Part shown: in pieces, positions 51,041 through 59,930 of the stretch
Layout of the letters: each line of letters starts with the position of its first letter
Numbering within the stretch: position 1 is the first letter of the stretch
From: Myroides sp. NP-2
GTDB lineage: Bacteria; Bacteroidota; Bacteroidia; Flavobacteriales; Flavobacteriaceae
Length of the DNA: 64,000 bases
Assembly (NCBI RefSeq): GCF_014145665.1
Contig: NZ_JACHTD010000003.1
Coordinates: forward strand, 186,001-250,000
Direction: 5' to 3'
Position numbers and translations under genes: made by a program
Notes under the pieces: model-generated
The model's database searches: none
What the model was told of the DNA's origin: nothing
What the model saw: only the letters and a program-made list of their open reading frames with translations

Positions 51041-52117
51041 ATGAAAAGACATAACATGCTTATACCCTTAGCCTTATCCTTAACCATTTTCAGTTGTTCT
51101 GAGAAAAATAATTTACAAAAAAATGTAATTTCTTTAAATACATCCGAATTAAAACAGGTTTACAACGATAAAGAGACTATAAAATTAAGCTTAAATCTCG
51201 CGCCAAACACCGAGCTTGACTCCGTAGTTTATTACTTAAACGACCATCGTCTTGGTTCTTCAAAGGCCAATGAACTAGTAACTGCCCCATTAAAAGGGTA
51301 TAAATATGGACAATATATACTAAAAGGAACCGCTTATGCCAATAAAGAAAGTATTGATGTTACTACTCGTGTTACCCTACTTTCTTCTGTTGCCCCTCAA
51401 TTAGTTAATTACTCCATTGTCAATACACTTCCTCACGATATCAAAGCGTATACACAAGGATTGGAGTTCCACAACGGAATCCTATATGAAAGCACAGGAA
51501 ATGGTGAAGGCATCGGAACAGGAACGAAAGGCGTATCAAGCGTGCGTCAAATCAACCCTAAAACGGGAGAAGTCCTTAAAATAAAAGAACTTCCAGCGAG
51601 CATATTTGGAGAAGGCTGCACCATTTTAAACAACAAGCTGTATCAATTGACCTATAAAAACAATGAAGCTTATGTTTACAATCCAGATACTTTTGAAAAA
51701 ATCGCCACTCTTCCCTACTTTCAACGAATGGAAGGTTGGGGCTTGTGCAACGATGGAACATACCTGTATATGACAGATGGCTCAGAAAAAATATACAAGC
51801 TCAATCCTGATACCTTCGAAAAAGTGGATGAGATCACAGTCGCTGCTCAACGTGAAATCTTGGTCAACATCAACGAACTAGAATGGGTAAATGGCAAGAT
51901 TTACGCCAATTTCTACGGAAAAAGTGGTGTAGCTATTATTAATCCAACTACAGGAGCTGTAGAAGGTGTTATAGATCTGTCACAACTTTATGATATGGTA
52001 GAACATCACCCTGACTTAGACGTATTAAACGGAATCGCCTACAACGCTAAAACCAATACCTTCTTTGTAACTGGAAAAAACTGGAACAAAATGTTCGAAA
52101 TTAAAATTATTGAATAG
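51041..52117 (+). CDS. Glutaminyl-peptide cyclotransferase (five-bladed propeller type), lipoprotein
   Basis: 358 residues from the Met at 51041 (MKRHNMLIPLALSLTIFSC; lipobox IFSC). An N-terminal Ig-like domain of about 100 residues (LSLNLAPNTELDSVVYYLND) precedes the cyclotransferase propeller, with AYTQGLEFHNG, YESTGNGEG, IFGEGCTILNNK, EGWGLCNDG, LNGIAYNA and FVTGKNWNKMF. The enzyme converts N-terminal Gln to pyroglutamate, here on proteins outside the inner membrane. Several mature exported proteins of this phylum begin with Gln after AQ cleavage, a plausible substrate pool (inference). Confidence 0.9.
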   Translation: MKRHNMLIPLALSLTIFSCSEKNNLQKNVISLNTSELKQVYNDKETIKLSLNLAPNTELDSVVYYLNDHRLGSSKANELVTAPLKGYKYGQYILKGTAYANKESIDVTTRVTLLSSVAPQLVNYSIVNTLPHDIKAYTQGLEFHNGILYESTGNGEGIGTGTKGVSSVRQINPKTGEVLKIKELPASIFGEGCTILNNKLYQLTYKNNEAYVYNPDTFEKIATLPYFQRMEGWGLCNDGTYLYMTDGSEKIYKLNPDTFEKVDEITVAAQREILVNINELEWVNGKIYANFYGKSGVAIINPTTGAVEGVIDLSQLYDMVEHHPDLDVLNGIAYNAKTNTFFVTGKNWNKMFEIKIIE

Positions 52118-52158
52118 CGTTATTGGAGATGGGTGACTGAAAAATTTTCTTTCAATGA

Positions 52159-52208
52159 AAAATAAAACAGCGATGGCTTCCAATTGGAAGCCATCGCTGT
52201 TTTATTTT
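52159..52208. terminator. Perfect 50-bp palindrome between convergent genes
   Basis: All bases pair about the centre 52183/52184 with no loop; the core GATGGCTTCCAATTGGAAGC differs from that at 30786-30833 by one symmetric pair. It separates the cyclotransferase from the DUF2461 gene. Confidence 0.75.
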
Positions 52209-52209
52209 A

Positions 52210-52235
52210 GTTTACGGTTGACGGTTTACAGTTTC
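52210..52235 (+). repeat. Dispersed GTTTACGGTTGACGGTTTAC word
   Basis: Same word family as 30764-30786 (inverted) and 45280-45299; always next to a hairpin terminator. Confidence 0.5.
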
Positions 52236-52260
52236 TAAACCACCACTCATTACTCCCCTC

Positions 52261-52935
52261 TCACTCATACAAACTCACCCCATTAACATCAGTAGTCAAG
52301 ACGTCCGACATATAATCAAAAAACGGTTTCATTACTTCAAAAGTTTGAATCACTTCATTTATAAAAGTGGGTTGTAGCAGTTCCTCATCCGCAAAAGGGC
52401 GCATAACTAAAAACTGTTTTTTGCGCAGTAAATCAATGGCGGGATGTTCTTTATCAAAGCCTTTAGGTGCAGTTTTCAGCTCTTCCCCTACCAATCCGCC
52501 AAAGGTTTGAATAAATTGCGGATCATTGATGAGCTGACGCATTTCAGAATCATCTAAAGCGATTTCCTTTCGAATGCGCAATAAGTCATCTTTATTGGGT
52601 TCCCAAAATCCTCCGCCAACAAAACTCTTTCCAGGCTCTATATTCAAGTAATACCCCCCGCGTAACAGTGGTTTTTTACGCCCGATATGTAAGCCAAAAT
52701 ACGTTTTATACGGTGTTTTATCTTTGGAAAAACGCACATCGCGATATAAGCGATGGACGTGAAACAACTCAACCTCATCTACAGCAGCCATTTGATCAAA
52801 AACGCTTTTGAAAAACGCTTTTACTTCGGTAAAAACGGCATCTATTTGTGGCTTATTCTCCGTAAACCACGGCTTATTGTTATTTTTACTAATCGCCTCT
52901 AATAGGGCTATATGTTCTTTTTTTAAGTGATCCAT
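52261..52935 (-). CDS. DUF2461 family protein
   Basis: 224 residues. It matches DUF2461/TIGR02453 by LLEAISKNNNKPWFTENKPQ, HRLYRDVRFSKDKTPYKTYF, GGYYLNIEPGKSFVGGGFWE and the later FDKEHPAIDLLRKKQFLV. The family is widespread and of unknown function. It is probably cytoplasmic and single-domain, and lies 27 nt downstream of the phosphatase gene, so co-transcription is possible. Confidence 0.9.
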   Translation of the reverse strand: MDHLKKEHIALLEAISKNNNKPWFTENKPQIDAVFTEVKAFFKSVFDQMAAVDEVELFHVHRLYRDVRFSKDKTPYKTYFGLHIGRKKPLLRGGYYLNIEPGKSFVGGGFWEPNKDDLLRIRKEIALDDSEMRQLINDPQFIQTFGGLVGEELKTAPKGFDKEHPAIDLLRKKQFLVMRPFADEELLQPTFINEVIQTFEVMKPFFDYMSDVLTTDVNGVSLYE

Positions 52936-52962
52936 AGTTTCTTCAACAATTGACGGACAAAT

Positions 52963-53943
52963 TTACTTTAAAATAGTTGTATTCTTATTAATATACTGCT
53001 GACGTTGCTCCTTCGTGATGGATAACCCCTGTGTAATATACGCATCCATTGTACCGTACTTGGCCTCAATAGCAGTAAACATTGCCGTTAAGTAGTTGGG
53101 TTTAATCCATGAGAAATTTTCAATGACCTCATAGTCAATTTTTGGAAACATAAATTTTCCAAATTTTGCCAATTTCATGCGACTAGCAACATCATCAACC
53201 CGCCCGTTGTTGGACAGTAAATATTCTTCCATGATGGTTTGGCGATCTACGTTTAAAATACTCAACACAATAGCGCCTATCATACCCGTACGATCTTTAC
53301 CTGCCGAACAGTGAAACAGTGTTGCTTCTTCATTATCCAAGATGCGCACAACAATCTCGCGGATTTTTTCTGGGTTATCCAAAACGTAAATCCCGTAAAA
53401 CTCCTCGACCGCTTTATTTGATTCCTCAACAGTTACACGTCCTTTTAGCACTTCTTTCTTCGCTTTGCTAAACATATCTTCTGAGTCTTCAAAAGCTTGT
53501 AGGTTATAGTATGAAATGGTTGTTGGCAAGCGATCGGGATGCTTTTTAATTTCCCTATCCGTCCTTAAATCAATTACTTGAGAAATACCATAGTCTTGCA
53601 GCACTTTAAAATCCTTCTTCTTCAATTTTCCCAAATGACCACTGCGATAAAAGCGCCCAGCTTGAACCACGCGTTGGTCTTGCGTGATAATTCCTCCAAG
53701 CTCGCGAACATTAGCCACATGATTAATCGCCACTGCTGCATTAGCTTCTTGATATAATGTTTTTTGTTGGGCGGCAGGAGAAAATGACGTGGTTTCTCCA
53801 CTGGCATAGCGCTCAGCTAAAGCTTCATAATTCTCCTTTGTATCTAGCTTTGAAAACACAATGGGTTGGTAGGCGTGTTTATACGAACAGCTCCCTAAAA
53901 ACAACAGTCCCCCCATTAAAATTAACCGTCTATATTTCTTCAT
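52963..53943 (-). CDS. Tyrosine phosphatase (Y_phosphatase3 family), lipoprotein
   Basis: 326 residues from the Met at 53943 (MKKYRRLILMGGLLFLGSC, lipobox GSC). The domain shows NVRELGGIITQDQRVVQAGR, FYRSGHLGKL, VIDLRTDREIKKHPDRL and the P-loop HCSAGKDRTGMIGAIV with the catalytic Cys and Arg. This family (MptpB/LipA-like) removes phosphate from tyrosine and phosphoinositides. A lipid anchor means it acts outside the cytoplasm, so substrates may be external phospho-compounds. The frame runs to 53970 but the earlier Met gives no signal. Confidence 0.88.
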   Translation of the reverse strand: MKKYRRLILMGGLLFLGSCSYKHAYQPIVFSKLDTKENYEALAERYASGETTSFSPAAQQKTLYQEANAAVAINHVANVRELGGIITQDQRVVQAGRFYRSGHLGKLKKKDFKVLQDYGISQVIDLRTDREIKKHPDRLPTTISYYNLQAFEDSEDMFSKAKKEVLKGRVTVEESNKAVEEFYGIYVLDNPEKIREIVVRILDNEEATLFHCSAGKDRTGMIGAIVLSILNVDRQTIMEEYLLSNNGRVDDVASRMKLAKFGKFMFPKIDYEVIENFSWIKPNYLTAMFTAIEAKYGTMDAYITQGLSITKEQRQQYINKNTTILK

Positions 53944-54014
53944 AACACATCTTGTATGGTCCTCTTTCAAAGTTAAGCATTTCTATTCTATTTCTCCGTT
54001 TCCCCTCTAGATAC

Positions 54015-54048
54015 AAAAAAAGCAATGCGGGTATCGCATTGCTTTTTT
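54015..54048. terminator. Terminator between the hydrolase and phosphatase genes
   Basis: AAAAAAGCAATGCG/CGCATTGCTTTTTT with a 5-nt loop; downstream of the Ntn-hydrolase stop on the minus strand. Confidence 0.8.
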
Positions 54049-54071
54049 ATATTTTTCAGGTAGTTTCTGTT

Positions 54072-55127
54072 TTAAACTCCCATAAATTGAAACGGTTTGC
54101 TAGCAACTAAATGATCGTTAGACAAGCCAAAATACTGCTGTCTATTGGATACATCTAATTTTCTAACTCCTGCTTTTTCTCCAAAATCAAGGGTTTTAAG
54201 GTCTAACCACAGAGGCGATAACGTCAATGGGTCTTCGTAATAATACACTAGATTTTTTTGATCTGACACCGCTCTCCATTTTGTTGAAGACAAGTTGGGA
54301 TATCCTTCGATATGTACTCCATAAGGAACAGAACAGTTGCGGATGACACTAAATGCCGATCCAACTGCTACCATGGTATCATCGCTTTGATCTACTGCTG
54401 TAGCGTAATACGAAGCTCTTGCGAAGCGATCTTCTGATCTTCCTGTTCCTGGTAACACCTGATTACCTGGTAAAAATGCCCAGTAATCGCGGATTGCTAA
54501 TTGCTTGTCATACGTTGGTGAATTGGTAACAACAGTATAAGAAGGATCGTGGTAAATCTTTAATTTTCCATCGATATACTCCAACACAGCATTGTCGCCT
54601 TTGGCGTCTGACATGGTTAGGTGAACCGTTGCCAAGGTGGTTCTCCCTGGTGTATTAGCTGTAACGACAGTAACTGGATTTTTCTGTAAATCAGCTACGG
54701 CTTCCGCTACAGTTGCATAGTTATCCAATACATATTGCGCCCATATAGCTAAGCTCATTCCCTTTTGTTTTCCATTTGGATCATAATCAGGATATTGAGA
54801 TTCGACTAACCACAAAATATTGGCAACAAGTCCTTTTTCATTCATTCCGTCTGTTGTGGCGATATCAAAGGCTGATACGATGACACTTCCGTATTTAGAC
54901 TTCCATTTGGCAGAGGCTTTCCCCACTTCCCCTGTGCGTTCCATTCCTCTTGGAAAAACCCAAATATTCGGGTCGATTTCATCTTTCCAATCCATTGAAC
55001 GCGCGGTAATTATTGTATTATTTGGCCCTTTGTATACCACTCGGGTACACGCATAAGCATCTGATGCAACGGGTAGTAAAAAGGCTGCTAAGGCTAAATT
55101 AGCTACCCAAATTTTCCATTTTTTCAT
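54072..55127 (-). CDS. Linear amide C-N hydrolase (penicillin V acylase / bile salt hydrolase family)
   Basis: 351 residues. The signal peptide ends at Ala26, and cleavage exposes Cys27 (AYA|CTRVVY) as the Ntn nucleophile. Other family residues are RSMDWKDEI (Arg, Asp), VTNSPTYDKQL (Asn) and RFARASYY (Arg near the end of the active site). It belongs to the choloylglycine hydrolase family, which cleaves bile salt conjugates, penicillin V or N-acyl homoserine lactones. The exported location and the environmental host group fit an acylase acting on external amides; the substrate is not decided by sequence. It is 22 nt downstream of the photolyase gene. Confidence 0.9.
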   Translation of the reverse strand: MKKWKIWVANLALAAFLLPVASDAYACTRVVYKGPNNTIITARSMDWKDEIDPNIWVFPRGMERTGEVGKASAKWKSKYGSVIVSAFDIATTDGMNEKGLVANILWLVESQYPDYDPNGKQKGMSLAIWAQYVLDNYATVAEAVADLQKNPVTVVTANTPGRTTLATVHLTMSDAKGDNAVLEYIDGKLKIYHDPSYTVVTNSPTYDKQLAIRDYWAFLPGNQVLPGTGRSEDRFARASYYATAVDQSDDTMVAVGSAFSVIRNCSVPYGVHIEGYPNLSSTKWRAVSDQKNLVYYYEDPLTLSPLWLDLKTLDFGEKAGVRKLDVSNRQQYFGLSNDHLVASKPFQFMGV

Positions 55128-55149
55128 AGGTATAGAATTTATGTGTTTT

Positions 55150-56454
55150 TTATTTCAATGCTTGTTTAAACGCTAGCAATGCTCGTTCTCTAGCTAGCTT
55201 GTGGTCGACAATTGGCGCCCTGTATAATCCCTCTAGATCTTCGGGCAACCATCGCTTGATATACTGTCCATCTTTGTCAAATTTTTTTTGTTGTTCGGTG
55301 GGATTAAAAATGCGAAAATAAGGCGCGGCATCACAACCACATCCTGCTGCCCATTGCCAGTTTCCAACGTTTAGTGCTAAATCGTAATCATTTAACTTTT
55401 GCGCAAAATACGCCTCTCCCCAACGCCAATCAATCAACAAGTGTTTGACTAAAAAACTAGCCACCACCATGCGCACGCGATTGTGCATATACCCCGTTTG
55501 ATTCAATTCACGCATTCCTGCATCAACCAAGGGATAGCCTGTTTCTCCTTTACACCACAACTCAAATTCTGCTTCGTTATTTCTCCAAGCGATTTTTTCG
55601 TACTCTCTTTTAAAACACCAGCGAGCCGAATGCGGATAATGATATAAAATTGAAGTAAAAAACTCTCGCCAAATCAATTGACTTAACCACGTATCGTTAT
55701 CAACTAGTGCTTGTGCTACACAGGCGCGAATAGAAACGGTACCAAATCGAATGGCCATTCCCAAATGCGTTGTTGCATCCAAGGCTGGATAGTCGCGGTT
55801 TTCCGTATAGTTTTGAATAATAGATCGATCGAAAACTGGAGGGACAAATCGAGGGTTATTCCCCTCCACATAACCTAAATCCGATAAACTAGGCATCGTA
55901 TTTCCCTTTGTTTTGGGAAGAAAATGCGTTTCTTTTAACGGGATTGTCCACGCGTTTAGGTGTTGCTTGGTCAGCGAATTTCTCCACAATTTTGCATAAG
56001 GCGTATATACCTTATAAGGCGTTTGATCGCTCTTCAGCAATTCATCCGCACGAAAAATAACTTGATCTTTGAACGCGTAAAAACCAATGTTCTTCCCCCT
56101 TAAAAAGGCTTCTACCTCAGCATCGCGTTGCTGGGTTAATGGTTCGTAATCCTCATTGGTATAAACGGCCTGAATAGCATAAGTAGCTGTTAGTTGTTCA
56201 AATGAATGCAGCACCGTATCACAGTAAAAAAACATTTGACTAGTGAGTGCATTCAATTCTGCGTTCAGCTGTTCTAATGCGCCATAGATGTAAGGGATGC
56301 GCTTGTCATTTCTATCGGGAAATTGCGCTAAAATATCCGTGTCAAAAATAAAAAGAGGCAAGACTTTTTTTCCTGATTGTATAGCGTGATATAAGCCTAC
56401 ATTATCGTGCAAGCGAAGATCTCTTCTAAACCAAAATACTACAATTTCTTCCAT
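55150..56454 (-). CDS. phr: Deoxyribodipyrimidine photolyase
   Basis: 434 residues. The N-terminal antenna domain starts EEIVVFWFRRDLRLHDNVGL; the FAD domain contains TGYPLVDAGMRELNQTGYMH, NRVRMVVASFLVKHLLIDW, LNVGNWQWAAGCGCDAAPYF and RIFNPTEQQKKFD. NWQWAAGxGxDAAPYFRIFNP is the hallmark of class I CPD photolyases, and the tryptophans of the electron-transfer chain are present. It splits UV pyrimidine dimers using blue light. Its presence suits a light-exposed lifestyle. Probably co-transcribed with the Ntn-hydrolase downstream. Confidence 0.95.
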   Translation of the reverse strand: MEEIVVFWFRRDLRLHDNVGLYHAIQSGKKVLPLFIFDTDILAQFPDRNDKRIPYIYGALEQLNAELNALTSQMFFYCDTVLHSFEQLTATYAIQAVYTNEDYEPLTQQRDAEVEAFLRGKNIGFYAFKDQVIFRADELLKSDQTPYKVYTPYAKLWRNSLTKQHLNAWTIPLKETHFLPKTKGNTMPSLSDLGYVEGNNPRFVPPVFDRSIIQNYTENRDYPALDATTHLGMAIRFGTVSIRACVAQALVDNDTWLSQLIWREFFTSILYHYPHSARWCFKREYEKIAWRNNEAEFELWCKGETGYPLVDAGMRELNQTGYMHNRVRMVVASFLVKHLLIDWRWGEAYFAQKLNDYDLALNVGNWQWAAGCGCDAAPYFRIFNPTEQQKKFDKDGQYIKRWLPEDLEGLYRAPIVDHKLARERALLAFKQALK

Positions 56455-56470
56455 ACAATAAGTCTAGTAA

Positions 56471-56504
56471 AAAGACCCTTTACTTTTTGAAATAAAGGGT
56501 CTTT
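56471..56504. terminator. Terminator after the transporter gene
   Basis: AAAGACCCTTTA/TAAAGGGTCTTT with T runs on the minus side, 19 nt past the stop at 56523. Confidence 0.8.
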
Positions 56505-56522
56505 AAATATAACTTTTTTTAT

Positions 56523-57953
56523 TTAAAAATAGCCAATAATACTCAACCATGTTGTACCGAGTATCAAATAAACAGCCAAAAGCAAAAGTCCGATGCACAA
56601 GCCATAGCTCCACCAAGCCTTTAATTCAACATAACCACTACCAAAAAACACGGGAGCTGGACCGTGTCCATAATGTGTTAGTGTACCGTATATAGAGCCC
56701 ATAAAACCGAGGGTCAACGCCAAAAGCATCGGAGGTACACCTAATGATAGTCCCACCCCCAACAAGGCGGCATACATGGCTGCTACATGGGCTGTGGCAC
56801 TAGCAAAGATATAGTGACTAAAAAAGTAGACTATGACGAGTAAAGGATAGGCATAATGCCAGCCAATTCCCCCCATTTGCACTTTGATTAAATCGCTAAA
56901 CCAACCAATGAAACCAAGGGTATTTAACGAACTAGCCATCATAACTAAAACCGCAAACCAAACAACCGTATCCCAAGCTCCTTTTTCAGATTTGACATCC
57001 TCCCACGTTAATACAGAGGTTAACAATAGGATAGAGAGACCAATAAAAGCAGTTGTTGTGGCATCAATGGTAAATAAATCTCCGGTAATCCACAAAAAAA
57101 GCAAGATAAAGAAAGTCAGTAACATCAACTTTTCTGACAGGGATAATTTACCCATTTCTTTTAGTTTTGCTAGGGCAATCTTAGGAGCATCACCTGTTTT
57201 CTTTAATTCAGGCGGGTAAATTTTATACAACACCAGAGGCGTGATAATAAAGGCTATGATTCCAGGTACGAAGCCTGCAATTGCCCAGTCCATCCAGCTA
57301 ATATGGATCCCCATATCAGCTGCAAATTTTTGACACATCGGATTACTCGCCGTTCCTGTTAAGAACATTGCCGAGGTAATCAGATTGAGATAATAACAAT
57401 TTAACGTTAAAAAAGAACCTACTTTTTTCTTTGTTTCTTCTTTAGATGGATCTGAACCAAAGTTCATCGCCATGGATTTCATAATGGGATAAATAATACC
57501 ACCACCCCGGGCAGTATTACTTGGGATCGCTGGTGCCAATACTAAATCTGCCAGCCCTAATCCATACGCTAATCCCAACGTACTTTTACCGAATGTGCGA
57601 ATAAACAGATAGGCTATTCGATTTCCCAATCCTGTTTTGATAAAGCCACGAGCAATAAAGAATGAGATTCCGATTAACCAAATTACTTTATCCCCAAACC
57701 CCTGTAGACTTAATGCGATGGATTTTCCTGCATTTCCAGGAGCTAAAAGCTGAAAAAAAGCAGTGAGTCCCACGGCAATCATACACATAGTACCCATTGG
57801 TGCAGCTTTTAGAATAATCCCTAAAATAGTGCTGACAAAAATGGCAAATAAATGCCATGCTTCTAATGTAACCCCCTCTGGAATTGGACAAAACCACAAT
57901 AACAAGCCTACAATTAATGTGATTCCAAGTTTTTTTAGGTGTACTTCTTTCAT
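56523..57953 (-). CDS. DASS-family anion symporter (SLC13/CitT-like)
   Basis: 476 residues with about 12 hydrophobic segments. The two SNT-type substrate motifs are visible as PAIPSNTARGGGIIYPI and LTGTASNPMCQ. LTFFILLFLWITGDLF and WDTVVWFAVLVMMASSLN are further family blocks. These carriers move di- or tricarboxylates with Na+ or in exchange. The gene ends an operon with succinate dehydrogenase and a porin, so a C4-dicarboxylate such as succinate, fumarate or malate is the likely substrate (inferred from context). Confidence 0.9.
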   Translation of the reverse strand: MKEVHLKKLGITLIVGLLLWFCPIPEGVTLEAWHLFAIFVSTILGIILKAAPMGTMCMIAVGLTAFFQLLAPGNAGKSIALSLQGFGDKVIWLIGISFFIARGFIKTGLGNRIAYLFIRTFGKSTLGLAYGLGLADLVLAPAIPSNTARGGGIIYPIMKSMAMNFGSDPSKEETKKKVGSFLTLNCYYLNLITSAMFLTGTASNPMCQKFAADMGIHISWMDWAIAGFVPGIIAFIITPLVLYKIYPPELKKTGDAPKIALAKLKEMGKLSLSEKLMLLTFFILLFLWITGDLFTIDATTTAFIGLSILLLTSVLTWEDVKSEKGAWDTVVWFAVLVMMASSLNTLGFIGWFSDLIKVQMGGIGWHYAYPLLVIVYFFSHYIFASATAHVAAMYAALLGVGLSLGVPPMLLALTLGFMGSIYGTLTHYGHGPAPVFFGSGYVELKAWWSYGLCIGLLLLAVYLILGTTWLSIIGYF

Positions 57954-57972
57954 AGAAGAACCGTTTTAATAG

Positions 57973-59163
57973 TTATTGTAATCGGCATTGAAATTGGATG
58001 AAGGCAAGGTTAGAATTATAAGATTTCGTTTGTTCTACATTCGTCTTAAAATTGTCAATTTGCATTCCCACTTGTAAGCGAGCACCATAATTCTTTAAAA
58101 ATTCTAAACTGACCATGGGAACCCAGGTTTGTCTTGCGTTCGAATTGAGGTGCGCACTAGCGTCTAAATACTCATAACGGCAGGCAAATTCGATGGTTTG
58201 CAAGCGTTTTTCTCCTAATTCATATCGTATATTCGGCAAAATGTAGAAACTTTTCATCAAATAATCCTTCATTACGCCTACGCGCTCATCGACGGCTTGA
58301 TTAAAAAACATAAAGTGATTTGTACCTTGCTTGGCTTCGAGCTGGAAGTCAATGCTCCAACGATCACTCAGCGGGAAGAAAGCCGTTGCTTCTGCGCCCA
58401 CGGCATACACCGTTTGGCGTTGTACCTCTCCTAGTCCACCACTAATTCCCACATTAATTTTGTGCTTGGGATCGACATTGAACAACAAACGGCTCGAATA
58501 GTGTTTGCCGTCGTCATTATCTGTCTTGTTTTTACCATTTCCATTGGTTACTGAAAGACCGTAACTCATAGGAATTTTCCCTAAGTCCACACTTCCTGTT
58601 ACTGCGGCACCAATTTGGAAGCTCGTCCAACCATTATCGCCAAATAAGTAGTAGGAATTGGAATAGTCAATGGATTTTACAACGTCAACAGGATAGGTTT
58701 CCTCTACGCCAAACAGCGGTCTAAACTGACCAACTGTAAATTGCAAATAACGATTCAACGTATACTTTGCATAGGCATTTTCCAATACTTTTGTCTTGGG
58801 ATCTGACTTAAAATCTGCCAAATTCACCAACGCTACAACTTCTAAATTTTCGGTTATTTTGGCGTTCATCGAAACGCGCATTCGCTTAACTTCAAAGGAA
58901 TTATTCGTTCCATCCCCATCGCCATAATGCATTCCATTAATATCTACGCCTCGTTTAAAATTATCCAAATAGCGCGCTTGAAAAACACCTCCTACTTTAA
59001 ATTGAGGATACGTTTGCGTCGTATTATGTAAGACTATTTTTTCTTCAAATACGCGAATTGTATCTTGTACCATTTCCCTCTCCTGTGCCCAACTACTTAC
59101 TGCAGTACACAAGCCTATTCCAAAGAGAAATAGGCTTTTTAAAACCTCAATTTTACTTTTCAT
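57973..59163 (-). CDS. Outer-membrane porin, phosphate-selective porin O/P family
   Basis: 396 residues from the Met at 59163 (MKSKIEVLKSLFLFGIGLCT...WAQ). The mature protein is a series of amphipathic beta-strands ending in Phe-x-x-(Leu/Gln) (LAFIQFQCRLQ). Characteristic segments are FKVGGVFQARYLDNFKRGVD, FEVKRMRVSMNAKITENLEV and YLQFTVGQFRPLFGVEETYP. The gene starts 4 nt after sdhB ends and 19 nt before the transporter. Family members of this type are often mislabelled as phosphate-selective; in this operon, dicarboxylate passage is a better guess. Confidence 0.85.
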   Translation of the reverse strand: MKSKIEVLKSLFLFGIGLCTAVSSWAQEREMVQDTIRVFEEKIVLHNTTQTYPQFKVGGVFQARYLDNFKRGVDINGMHYGDGDGTNNSFEVKRMRVSMNAKITENLEVVALVNLADFKSDPKTKVLENAYAKYTLNRYLQFTVGQFRPLFGVEETYPVDVVKSIDYSNSYYLFGDNGWTSFQIGAAVTGSVDLGKIPMSYGLSVTNGNGKNKTDNDDGKHYSSRLLFNVDPKHKINVGISGGLGEVQRQTVYAVGAEATAFFPLSDRWSIDFQLEAKQGTNHFMFFNQAVDERVGVMKDYLMKSFYILPNIRYELGEKRLQTIEFACRYEYLDASAHLNSNARQTWVPMVSLEFLKNYGARLQVGMQIDNFKTNVEQTKSYNSNLAFIQFQCRLQ

Positions 59164-59167
59164 TTTA

Positions 59168-59923
59168 TCATTTCTTTTTAAACTTGAGAAAACTTGCTCG
59201 ATTGTATTCATAATTCATACGGGCAATATTCAACACCGAAATTCCCTGAGGGCATTCAACCTCACAGGCTTCTGTATTAGAACAATGTCCAAATCCCTCT
59301 TCATCCATTTGCATAATCATGTGCAAGGCACGTTCTTTTCGCTCTTGTTGCAATTGAGGCAACAAGGCTAATTGGGTAATCTTTGCTGAAGTAAACAAAG
59401 CGGCACTACCGTTTTTACACGTTGCCACACAAGCACCACATCCGATACAAGCGGCAGAATCAAAGGCAGCTTCTGCTGTTTCATGAGAAACGGGGATGGT
59501 ATTTGCTTCTGGAGCTTGTCCGGTATTCACCGATACATAGCCTCCGGCAGATATGATGCGGTCAAAAGCTGTGCGATCTACTTTCAAATCCTTTTTAACA
59601 GGAAATCCAGCAGCCTTAAATGGTTCAATTAGAATGGTTTCTCCATCTTTAAACTCGCGCATATGCAATTGACAAGTCGTTGTATTTTCTAAAGGTCCAT
59701 GTGCGTTTCCGTTAATCACCACCCCACATTGTCCGCAAATCCCCTCTCTACAGTCGTGATCAAATTCAATAGGTTCCTCTTTTTTAGAAATTAGTTGTTC
59801 ATTTAATGTGTCCAACATTTCTAAGAAAGACATATGTGTATTCACATTATCTATCGCATAATCCACTAATTTACCTTCAGATTTGCGATCTTTTTGTCTC
59901 CATATTTTAAGATTCAATTTCAT
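59168..59923 (-). CDS. sdhB: Succinate dehydrogenase/fumarate reductase iron-sulfur subunit
   Basis: 251 residues from the Met at 59923. The [2Fe-2S] ligands are in HDCREGICGQCGVVI (Cys58, 63, 66) with Cys84 in TTTCQL; the [4Fe-4S] and [3Fe-4S] ligands are in CIGCGACVATCKNGSA and CSNTEACEVECPQGI. It passes electrons from the flavin of SdhA to the haem b subunit. An earlier in-frame ATG at 59968 would overlap sdhA by 38 nt and is less likely. Confidence 0.96.
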   Translation of the reverse strand: MKLNLKIWRQKDRKSEGKLVDYAIDNVNTHMSFLEMLDTLNEQLISKKEEPIEFDHDCREGICGQCGVVINGNAHGPLENTTTCQLHMREFKDGETILIEPFKAAGFPVKKDLKVDRTAFDRIISAGGYVSVNTGQAPEANTIPVSHETAEAAFDSAACIGCGACVATCKNGSAALFTSAKITQLALLPQLQQERKERALHMIMQMDEEGFGHCSNTEACEVECPQGISVLNIARMNYEYNRASFLKFKKK

Positions 59924-59930
59924 AGCCCTA

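Noticed and set aside
50881..51087. Short minus-strand open frame
   Set aside because: It overlaps the SRP RNA and its promoter and has no protein-like features.
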